Source: an uncultured Erysipelotrichaceae bacterium (GTDB taxonomy: Bacteria > Bacillota_I > Bacilli_A > Erysipelotrichales > Erysipelotrichaceae). From it: 64,000 nucleotides of DNA. A program made the position numbers and the translations under genes. Below, piece by piece: positions 1 through 6,151 of this stretch. Within the stretch, counting starts at the first letter, position 1; each line of letters begins with the position of its first letter. Location: assembly GCA_934675465.1 (NCBI GenBank), contig CAKUQM010000003.1:1-64000 (forward strand), written 5' to 3'. Under the pieces are notes generated by a model that did no database searches, was not told the origin of the DNA, and worked only from the letters and a program-made list of their open reading frames with translations.

Positions 1-125
1 CGTTTAAACAAGATGTCCAATTAAGAAATCTATTTGAAATAGGTGTTACCTGTTAAAAGGTGCTAATCAGATGATTTTTGTACACCATCATCATTATATT
101 TATAAGTGTAAAAGGAGACAAAGAT

Positions 126-419
126 ATGAAAACTTATATTACACTTACAGCACTTAGCAACTACATTGACATCAAAGAACTTGCAGTTGGTGAAGAATTA
201 ATCTTAGAAAAAGATAAAGAAAACCAATATGATGATGAAGCTATCAAAGTAATGGGTACCAATCACAGCAAGAAAGGCTATGTAGCTAACTCTGTTCATA
301 CTAAATGTAAAGGAACCCACTCAGCAGGGTACATCTACAACATGTTTGATGAGACTTGTAAATGTGTTGTTAGATTTATTTATGACAAAGGAGCCATCGC
401 TGAAATAGAACATAACTAG
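126..419 (+). CDS. Standalone HIRAN-domain protein
   Basis: A 97-residue protein that is almost entirely one HIRAN-like domain: an N-terminal beta strand, then LAVGEELILEKDKENQYDD, an AIKV strand and a KKGYVA turn. HIRAN domains are usually fused to helicases or nucleases and are thought to bind damaged or single-stranded DNA ends; here there is no catalytic partner. An upstream ATG at 78 keeps the frame open, but AAAGGAG just ahead of the ATG at 126 and the domain boundary favour 126. It is followed by a strong terminator. The domain call is fairly sure; the role is unknown. Confidence 0.75.
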   Translation: MKTYITLTALSNYIDIKELAVGEELILEKDKENQYDDEAIKVMGTNHSKKGYVANSVHTKCKGTHSAGYIYNMFDETCKCVVRFIYDKGAIAEIEHN

Positions 420-467
420 CATCTTTTTAGCACCATTAGAATACAATTGGTTGTACCAATTGACGTT

Positions 468-508
468 AAAGCAATGAAGAATAGAGTATCAGCATACTTC
501 ATTGCTTT
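468..508 (+). terminator. Terminator after the HIRAN gene
   Basis: AAAGCAATGAAG at 468-479 and CTTCATTGCTTT at 497-508 form a perfect 12-bp stem followed by T-rich sequence. A smaller hairpin, CAATTGG/CCAATTG, lies just upstream at 444-462. Confidence 0.75.
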
Positions 509-544
509 TATGAGCTTATATCTCAATTAAAGACAACCAAAATT

Positions 545-623
545 GATTATACGCAGGTATGCAAGTACCTCTAACTTTGATTATACGCACCTTTGGATTA
601 TGCTCAAACTATGATTATACGCA
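545..623 (+). repeat. Three direct repeats GATTATACGCA, period 34 bp
   Basis: The 11-mer GATTATACGCA occurs exactly at 545-555, 579-589 and 613-623, so the period is exactly 34 bp. The intervening sequences are not conserved. The array ends 25 bp before the start codon of the EamA transporter, so it could be an operator array. A second 34-bp-period array ending in TACGCA is found at 56064-56109. Confidence 0.7.
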
Positions 624-648
624 CTTATATTAGTACTACAATAAGATT

Positions 649-1494
649 ATGTGGTTAATATATGCGCTTATATCTTCCTTCTTTGCGGGTATCACTTCAA
701 TATTTGCAAAGTGTGGAATAAATAAAACCGATTCAACAGTAGCTACTGCCTTACGTACAATAGTGGTCTGTATCTTTTCATGGTTATTAGTTACCAACAT
801 TACATATATAGAGACAAAGACACTTGTCTTTCTAATACTGTCAGGACTATCAACAGGAGCCTCTTGGTTATGTTACTTTAAAGCACTACAACTTGGTGAT
901 ATCAACAAAGTTGTTCCAATCGATAAGTCTAGTATAGTCTTAACAATTATCCTAGCTTCTATGTTTTTAAACGAAGGAATAAGCCTTCTAAAATTTATAT
1001 CGATAATCTTAATAGGACTAGGTACCTTATTAATGATCGATAAGAAAGAAAGTTCCAATAAATCTAATAATAAACAATGGTTAATATATGCCTGTCTATC
1101 TGCCCTTTTCGCAAGTCTAACAAGTATCTTTGGCAAGATTGGTATTACTAATATTGATTCTAATTATGGTAGTGCCATTAGAACTACCGTTGTCTTAATT
1201 ATGTCTTGGGCAATAGTTTTTATTACTAAGAAAAGTAGTAAAATAAAGATAGTAGATAAGAAAGAAATTATCTTTATTGTATTATCAGGAATTGCCACTG
1301 GTGTTTCTTGGTTAGCATATTATAAGGCATTACAAGTTGGTCCTCTTAGCATTATCGCTCCAATTGACAAGTTAAGTATTCTTGTCACTATTATCTTTTC
1401 TTACTTTGTGTTCAAAGAAAAATTATCATTCAAGGCCCTTGTGGGTTTAGTTTTAATCATCATTGGTACTCTACTTTTAGCGCTACGGTCATAA
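649..1494 (+). CDS. EamA/DMT-family transporter
   Basis: A 281-residue integral membrane protein with about ten hydrophobic segments in two homologous halves. Both halves start with the same WLIYA..S..FA...SIF.K.GI pattern (residues 2-24 and about 143-165), and each contains a copy of GASWLCYFKALQLG or GVSWLAYYKALQVG. This internal duplication is the hallmark of the EamA (DMT) superfamily, which exports metabolites such as amino acids or sugars. The substrate cannot be told. The ATG has a poor ribosome-binding site, and the 34-bp-period repeat lies directly upstream. Confidence 0.85.
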   Translation: MWLIYALISSFFAGITSIFAKCGINKTDSTVATALRTIVVCIFSWLLVTNITYIETKTLVFLILSGLSTGASWLCYFKALQLGDINKVVPIDKSSIVLTIILASMFLNEGISLLKFISIILIGLGTLLMIDKKESSNKSNNKQWLIYACLSALFASLTSIFGKIGITNIDSNYGSAIRTTVVLIMSWAIVFITKKSSKIKIVDKKEIIFIVLSGIATGVSWLAYYKALQVGPLSIIAPIDKLSILVTIIFSYFVFKEKLSFKALVGLVLIIIGTLLLALRS

Positions 1495-1512
1495 TTAATG
1501 AAACTTATTCTT

Positions 1513-1533
1513 TATTAGGATAGAATCCTATTA
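1513..1533 (+). promoter_or_regulatory. Inverted repeat abutting the Fur-family start codon
   Basis: TATTAGGAT, a 3-nt spacer (AGA) and ATCCTATTA make a 21-bp nearly perfect inverted repeat that ends at the base before the ATG at 1534. Its size fits a Fur-family operator, and its position would cover the ribosome-binding site. Autoregulation is inferred; the bases do not match the classical Fur or PerR box. Confidence 0.45.
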
Positions 1534-1893
1534 ATGATAAGAAGAAATACTTTACAAAAAGAAATAGTCATTAAAACTATTCAAGATATTGATAAACATG
1601 CTACTGCTGATGAAATATTCTTATACATTAATAAGATTCATCCTAGTATTAGTAGAGCTACTATTTATCGTAATCTCAATATCCTAGTTGAAGAAGGATT
1701 AATCACAAAAGTTGATATCCCAAGTGGTCCTACTTACTTTGATAAGAGATTAGATAAACATCATCATTTGAAATGCATTAATTGTGGACAGATACATGAT
1801 ATAGATATGTCCATTCCTGATTTAGAAAATTGTGGCATGGAATATGATATCTACTTCAAAGGCATTTGTCCCAAGTGTAAGGAGATATTATGA
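1534..1893 (+). CDS. Fur-family regulator, probably PerR-like
   Basis: A 119-residue Fur-family repressor. It has an N-terminal winged helix (ISRATIYRNLNILVEEGLI), a metal-binding HHHLKC segment, and two CxxC pairs, CINC and CPKC, for the structural zinc site. Small PerR proteins of this size sense peroxide in anaerobic Firmicutes. Its stop codon overlaps the next start by four bases, and the three downstream genes all detoxify oxygen or peroxide, so a PerR role is likely. Zinc or iron control (Zur, Fur) cannot be excluded from sequence. Confidence 0.8.
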   Translation: MIRRNTLQKEIVIKTIQDIDKHATADEIFLYINKIHPSISRATIYRNLNILVEEGLITKVDIPSGPTYFDKRLDKHHHLKCINCGQIHDIDMSIPDLENCGMEYDIYFKGICPKCKEIL

Positions 1894-2501
1894 ACGAGAA
1901 AACATTATTCAAGATAAGCTATGGCTTATATGTTCTTAGTACTAGATTAGGTGATGAAGACAACGGTTGTATCATTAACACTGCTATTCTTGCAGCATCT
2001 AAGCCTAATCAAATTAGTATTTGTGTTAACAAGCTTAATCATACTCACGATATGATTATGGAATCTAAGGATTTTACAATTTCTATTTTGAGTGAAAAAG
2101 CTACTTTCGATGTCTTTGAAAGATTTGGCTTTCATTCAGGAAAAGATATCAACAAGTTTGAAAACTATGAATTCTGTAAAAGATCTAACAACGGTATCTA
2201 CTATATAACTGAAGGAACTAATGGTTACATTTCAGCTAAGGTAGATAAGATTATTGACCTTGGTTCTCATACGATGTTTATTGGTGAAATAAGCGATATG
2301 GAAATGTTAAATGATGAAGTGTCATTGACTTATGATTATTACCATAAACATATAAAGCCAAAGCCAATAGAAAAGACAAGTAATGAAACAATATGGAGAT
2401 GTACAATTTGTGGCTATGAATATAAGGGAGAAGAACTTCCTGAAGACTTCATTTGTCCAATATGTAAGCATCCTGCTAGTGACTTTGTGAAAGGAGAATA
2501 A
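1890..2501 (+). CDS. Flavin reductase-rubredoxin fusion (high-molecular-weight rubredoxin)
   Basis: A 203-residue protein with two parts: residues 1 to about 155 are a flavin-reductase-like FMN-binding domain, and the last 45 are a rubredoxin domain (WRCTICGYEYKG...CPICKHPASDF) with both CxxC iron ligands. Such fusions (Hrb of Moorella) pass electrons from NAD(P)H to flavodiiron proteins or rubrerythrin. It overlaps the Fur gene by four bases and ends three bases before rubrerythrin, so the genes are coupled in one oxygen-stress operon. Confidence 0.9.
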   Translation: MNEKTLFKISYGLYVLSTRLGDEDNGCIINTAILAASKPNQISICVNKLNHTHDMIMESKDFTISILSEKATFDVFERFGFHSGKDINKFENYEFCKRSNNGIYYITEGTNGYISAKVDKIIDLGSHTMFIGEISDMEMLNDEVSLTYDYYHKHIKPKPIEKTSNETIWRCTICGYEYKGEELPEDFICPICKHPASDFVKGE

Positions 2502-2504
2502 GAT

Positions 2505-3047
2505 ATGAAAACAAACAAGTATGCTGGTACACAAACAGAAAAGAATTTAATGGAAGCATTTGCTGGTGAATCACAGGCGAGAAACAAATACACTTTCTTC
2601 GCTTCGGTTGCTAAGAAGGAAGGCTATGAACAAATGTCAGCTTTATTCTTAGATACCGCTGATAATGAAAAGGAACATGCGAAATTATGGTTCAAGGAGC
2701 TTAATGGAATTGGTAATACACCTGAGAATCTTAAGAGTGCAGCAGAGGGTGAAAACTATGAATGGACTGATATGTATGAGGGTTTTGCCAAGACTGCCGA
2801 AGAAGAAGGTTTCCATGATTTAGCTGTTAAATTTAGAGAAGTTGGTGCAATTGAGAAACATCATGAAGAAAGATATCGTGCCCTACTTCATAATATTGAA
2901 ACTGCTCAAGTATTTGAAAAGAGTGAAATCAAAGTATGGGAATGCAGAAACTGTGGTCATCTTATCGTAGGTAAGAAGGCGCCTGAAGTATGTCCTGTAT
3001 GTAATCATCCTCAAAGTTATTTTGAGGTTCATGCTGAAAACTATTAA
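2505..3047 (+). CDS. rbr: Rubrerythrin
   Basis: A 180-residue rubrerythrin. The N-terminal diiron four-helix bundle carries the usual ligand motifs (EAFAGESQARNKY, DNEKEHAK, EVGAIEKHHEERY), and the C-terminal rubredoxin domain has CRNCGH and CPVCNHP. It reduces hydrogen peroxide in anaerobes using electrons from rubredoxin. AAAGGAG precedes the ATG, and rubredoxin follows 12 bases later. Confidence 0.95.
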   Translation: MKTNKYAGTQTEKNLMEAFAGESQARNKYTFFASVAKKEGYEQMSALFLDTADNEKEHAKLWFKELNGIGNTPENLKSAAEGENYEWTDMYEGFAKTAEEEGFHDLAVKFREVGAIEKHHEERYRALLHNIETAQVFEKSEIKVWECRNCGHLIVGKKAPEVCPVCNHPQSYFEVHAENY

Positions 3048-3059
3048 GGAGGAACAACA

Positions 3060-3215
3060 ATGAAATACAAATGTGAAGTATGTGGTTGGGAATATGATGA
3101 GGAATTAGGTTATCCTGAAGCTGGTATTGAACCAGGAACCAAGTGGGAGGATGTACCTGAGGACTTTGTTTGTCCATTATGTGGTGTTGGTAAAGATCAA
3201 TTTATAGAGGAGTAG
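3060..3215 (+). CDS. Rubredoxin
   Basis: A 51-residue rubredoxin beginning MKYKCEVCGWEYDEELGYPE. The iron site is CEVCG near the start and CPLCG at residues 39-42, separated by the usual acidic loop with the conserved aromatic residues (W10, W29, F36). AAGGAGG lies at the right distance before the ATG. As last gene of the operon it would supply electrons to rubrerythrin. Confidence 0.93.
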   Translation: MKYKCEVCGWEYDEELGYPEAGIEPGTKWEDVPEDFVCPLCGVGKDQFIEE

Positions 3216-3221
3216 CAAATG

Positions 3222-3824
3222 CTACTTCTTTTTAATAATGGCAACCAAACAAGGGATTCTACCTAAACATTCTATATATCTAACATCTTGATATCCTAAT
3301 TCTTTAAAGAATAACATGTATGTTTCTTTATTGAATTGTCTTTTGAAATCAACACCTAGTTTGTTTACTGAACTAGATACACTGTCAACATTTCCAATAT
3401 CATTTTTATTCATGTAAGTAGGGATAATAATCTTACCACCCTTCTTACATACTCTATCAAGTTCCTGTATCGCCTTGATTGGATCATCTAATAAATGAAT
3501 CACATTGCCGGCAACTACTATATCAAAGCTATTATTTGGATAAGGTAAATTTGTTATATCAGCACACTCAAACTTGATGTTTTTATACTTATTTAGTTTT
3601 CTTTCTGTAATCTTAAGCATCTTAATCGAATAGTCTGTCGCGATTAAACTATTACATTTTCCACCAATAGTCTTAGTTAAAAGACCTGTACCACAAGCAC
3701 ATTCCAGTACATCATCAGTTGACTCTATTTCATCTTTAACAACACCACATAGTTTGATATTCGTTTCCCTATTGATGATGTTGGCAAAAACATCATAGAC
3801 ACAAGCAACCTTATCCCAAAACAT
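3222..3824 (-). CDS. Class I SAM-dependent methyltransferase (UbiE/Methyltransf_11 type)
   Basis: A 200-residue methyltransferase. Motif I is VLECACGTGLLT (about residues 37-48), followed by an acidic strand end (IATDYS), then CADITNLPYPNNSFDIVVAGNVIHLLDDP, the typical motifs II and III of Methyltransf_11. C-terminal residues GKIIIPTY match the post-catalytic strand. The substrate is unknown. Its start lies three bases after the stop of the next methyltransferase gene, so the two are an operon. Confidence 0.85.
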   Translation of the reverse strand: MFWDKVACVYDVFANIINRETNIKLCGVVKDEIESTDDVLECACGTGLLTKTIGGKCNSLIATDYSIKMLKITERKLNKYKNIKFECADITNLPYPNNSFDIVVAGNVIHLLDDPIKAIQELDRVCKKGGKIIIPTYMNKNDIGNVDSVSSSVNKLGVDFKRQFNKETYMLFFKELGYQDVRYIECLGRIPCLVAIIKKK

Positions 3825-3827
3825 TTT

Positions 3828-4658
3828 TTATCCTTTAAATCTTATCTTTACTATTTGCATTTTCATTAATCCATCACAAATATGAGCAAGGAATCTAAAG
3901 AAACCACTGATATTATCGTCTTTTAAATCGTTGTATCCTAGCATATAGCCTTTACTTGTTACTTCGATATTATTAGACCATGATGATATATCTTTAAGAT
4001 TGGATACTGAAAAATAAGTGCCCACTTCTTTTACTTTTAACGAATTAAGCCACATTGATATCAACTTAACCGTCATTTTACCAGCCGCATCAAAGACTAG
4101 TACACTATCATTGAAATAATTAGCCATTTTAACAATAAGATTCTTAACTTCATCATTAAGAAAATAATAGAAGACTCCTGAGGCAAAGAAGACTACACCA
4201 TTTGAATTATCGATTTTATCAAACCACTCAATATCATTAAGATTACAAGGAATATTATATTCACGCTCACCAGATGGCAACAATTCATTTCTTACTTTAA
4301 TCACATCAGGAAAATCTAGATTATATATCTTACATTTACCATTATCACAGTTTCTTCCTGTATTATCTAAACCACAACCTAAATTAACAATAGAAGCAAA
4401 GGGGTGTTCCTTTAAGTATTCACATACTTCATAGGCAATATCGCTTTGTCTTGCAGCTACCTCTAGTGCACCAAAGCGTTGCATAAGACTTTTTGATTTC
4501 TTTTCTATTTCAGAAAAATCATAATCAATTTGATCAATCAAATCTACAGCGGTCTTATCATAATAAATGTTTGGATATAGACTAGAACAAATCTTTCTAG
4601 AATATAGAGGAATAATTAATGTCTCTTGGACACTATCTTTCTTAATTTTATATTTCAT
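3828..4658 (-). CDS. Leucine carboxyl methyltransferase-like SAM methyltransferase
   Basis: A 276-residue protein of the Ppm1/Tcmp-type O-methyltransferase group. It shows VNLGCGLDNTGRN as the SAM-binding loop, NLDFPDVIKVRNELLP as the acidic loop typical of the LCM family, and the N-terminal AARQSDIAYEVCEYL helix. In bacteria these enzymes methylate carboxyl or hydroxyl groups of small molecules, but the target here is unknown. AGGTGAG precedes the ATG. It probably heads a two-gene operon with the methyltransferase at 3222-3824. Confidence 0.8.
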   Translation of the reverse strand: MKYKIKKDSVQETLIIPLYSRKICSSLYPNIYYDKTAVDLIDQIDYDFSEIEKKSKSLMQRFGALEVAARQSDIAYEVCEYLKEHPFASIVNLGCGLDNTGRNCDNGKCKIYNLDFPDVIKVRNELLPSGEREYNIPCNLNDIEWFDKIDNSNGVVFFASGVFYYFLNDEVKNLIVKMANYFNDSVLVFDAAGKMTVKLISMWLNSLKVKEVGTYFSVSNLKDISSWSNNIEVTSKGYMLGYNDLKDDNISGFFRFLAHICDGLMKMQIVKIRFKG

Positions 4659-4730
4659 ATACTCACCTAGTTAGTCATTGCTAACTGATTTAATTCTATT
4701 CTTATATTTTTTAAGTGTCAAATGATATTA

Positions 4731-4769
4731 CTATTACACAATAAACTTATATAATTTATAGTGTAATAG
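4731..4769 (+). promoter_or_regulatory. Promoter inside a 9-bp inverted repeat upstream of AbiEi-like gene
   Basis: CTATTACAC (4731-4739) and GTGTAATAG (4761-4769) are perfect inverted repeats flanking a TATAAT at 4750-4755. AbiEi proteins repress their own promoters by binding inverted repeats, so this is probably the autoregulatory operator of the gene at 4782. Confidence 0.6.
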
Positions 4770-4781
4770 GATGTATTAATA

Positions 4782-5327
4782 ATGAATGATTCTGGAATAA
4801 TTATTGCGAAGAGATTTAATAATAAAGATAAATTAAAGAAACTCCTAGATAAAGGTGACATCTACAGATATTCTCGTGGTATCTACGTTAGAAATGATGT
4901 TTGGGAAGATGATTTTTATTTGCTACAACAAAAATATTCAAAAGGAATTTATTCTCATAATACAGCACTATATTTATTAGGATACTCTGATCGTGCTCCT
5001 ATCAAATACACCATGACTTTTCCACAAGGATACAACTGCAAATCTTTGAAAGATGAGTGTTTAATTGTTAAACATTGTATTAAAGATAATTACGATTTAG
5101 GTTTAACTCAAATCAATTCACCTTGTGGTAATTCCATCTACATCTATGATTTAGAAAGAAGCTTATGCGATATGTTAAAAGGAAACGGTAATGATATTCA
5201 AACTATTAATCCTGCAATCAAACAATATGTAGCTTCTAAGGATAAGAATATTTATAAGCTACTGAAGTATGCAGAACAATTACATGTTAAAAATAAGGTT
5301 GTAAGATATTTGGAAATCTTACTTTAA
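4782..5327 (+). CDS. AbiEi-like winged-helix regulator without AbiEii partner
   Basis: A 181-residue protein with the AbiEi_4 layout: N-terminal wHTH (RYSRGIYVRNDVW), then YSHNTALYLLGYSDRAP and a short C-terminal domain (IYDLERSLCDMLK). AbiEi is the antitoxin and repressor of type IV toxin-antitoxin pairs. No nucleotidyltransferase toxin lies beside it: the next gene is thioredoxin on the other strand, beyond a terminator. It is therefore an orphan antitoxin or a domesticated regulator. A complete AbiE pair occurs at 18635-20345. Confidence 0.75.
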   Translation: MNDSGIIIAKRFNNKDKLKKLLDKGDIYRYSRGIYVRNDVWEDDFYLLQQKYSKGIYSHNTALYLLGYSDRAPIKYTMTFPQGYNCKSLKDECLIVKHCIKDNYDLGLTQINSPCGNSIYIYDLERSLCDMLKGNGNDIQTINPAIKQYVASKDKNIYKLLKYAEQLHVKNKVVRYLEILL

Positions 5328-5344
5328 TTACATTCAAAATATAA

Positions 5345-5386
5345 GACAAGCGTGCTCATATCGTTTATGAAATAAGCACGCTTGTC
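5345..5386. terminator. Bidirectional terminator between AbiEi-like gene and trxA
   Basis: GACAAGCGTGCT (5345-5356) and AGCACGCTTGTC (5375-5386) form a perfect 12-bp stem between the two convergent genes. T-rich sequence follows on the plus strand; on the minus strand the flank is only A/T-rich. Confidence 0.8.
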
Positions 5387-5396
5387 TAGTTTTGTG

Positions 5397-5711
5397 TTAT
5401 TTAACTAAATCAACCACATCAGCCTTAGATCTAAAGCCTGTTTGTCTATTAACTAGTTCACCATTCTTAAATACAAGTAATGTTGGAATGCTAGCTACAT
5501 TGTATTTAGCAGCTAAGTCCATGTGAGCATCTACATCAATTTTGCAGATTTTGAATTCATCATGTTCATCAGCAATCTCGTGTAAGATTGGAGATAGCAT
5601 CTTACATGGACCACACCATGTTGCGTAGAAGTCTACTAGAACAGGAATATCACTGTCTAATACTTCTTCTTTAAAGTTTTCAATATTTACATTTTCATTA
5701 ATTTTACTCAT
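5397..5711 (-). CDS. trxA: Thioredoxin
   Basis: A 104-residue thioredoxin with the catalytic WCGPC motif (about residues 32-36), the cis-proline loop ASIPTLLVFKNGE and the conserved DVDAH strand. It is a cytoplasmic disulfide reductase. It stands alone, transcribed leftward; no thioredoxin reductase is nearby. Confidence 0.97.
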   Translation of the reverse strand: MSKINENVNIENFKEEVLDSDIPVLVDFYATWCGPCKMLSPILHEIADEHDEFKICKIDVDAHMDLAAKYNVASIPTLLVFKNGELVNRQTGFRSKADVVDLVK

Positions 5712-5852
5712 TTTTATGTACCTTCTTTCTTTTTACACCCTTATCATAATACTTATTAAAGGATATGTATGTGATTAAGTCACAAAAAAATATTGAATTT
5801 TCAGTTATCATGTGCTAACTTAAGTGTGAAAAAAGAAAGGAAGTAAAAAACT

Positions 5853-6107
5853 ATGAAATTAAATAAATTAGGAGCTTTCGCATTAGGTACTTTATTTGGT
5901 ACAGCAGGCATCAAAGTGTTAAGCAGCAAGGATGCTAAGAAGGCATATGTACACACTACTGCCGCAGCCTTACGTGCAAAAGAGAGTGTTATGACTACTG
6001 TAACAACAGTACGTGAGAATGCAGAAGACATTTTAGCTATGGCCAAGGATATCAACGAAGCTAGAGCTAAAGAAGAGAGTGAAGAAATTATCGAAAACAA
6101 GGATTAA
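5853..6107 (+). CDS. DUF6110-like small protein next to metal ATPase
   Basis: An 84-residue protein with an N-terminal glycine-rich hydrophobic stretch (LGAFALGTLFGTAGIKVL) followed by a charged alpha-helical tail ending in KEESEEIIENKD. It resembles the DUF6110 proteins found directly upstream of heavy-metal P-type ATPases in anaerobic Firmicutes. GAAAGGAAG precedes the ATG. A weak hairpin terminator separates it from the ATPase. Function unknown; a membrane-anchored accessory of the pump is a reasonable guess. Confidence 0.65.
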   Translation: MKLNKLGAFALGTLFGTAGIKVLSSKDAKKAYVHTTAAALRAKESVMTTVTTVRENAEDILAMAKDINEARAKEESEEIIENKD

Positions 6108-6109
6108 AT

Positions 6110-6138
6110 GAAGCTGCCATTATGGTGGCTTCTTTATT
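6110..6138 (+). terminator. Short attenuator-like hairpin between DUF6110 and ATPase genes
   Basis: GAAGCTGCC (6110-6118) pairs with GGTGGCTTC (6124-6132) with two G-U pairs, a 5-nt loop and a following TTTATT. It would partly end transcription after the DUF6110 gene, lowering pump expression relative to the small protein. It also covers the upstream candidate start at 6122, supporting the start at 6152. Confidence 0.45.
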
Positions 6139-6151
6139 AAGAATTAAAAAT

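Noticed and set aside
1..56. Open frame from the window edge reading FKQDVQLRNLFEIGVTC and a stop
   Set aside because: Could be the tail of a gene that begins outside the window, but 17 codons with no family signal are not enough to annotate.
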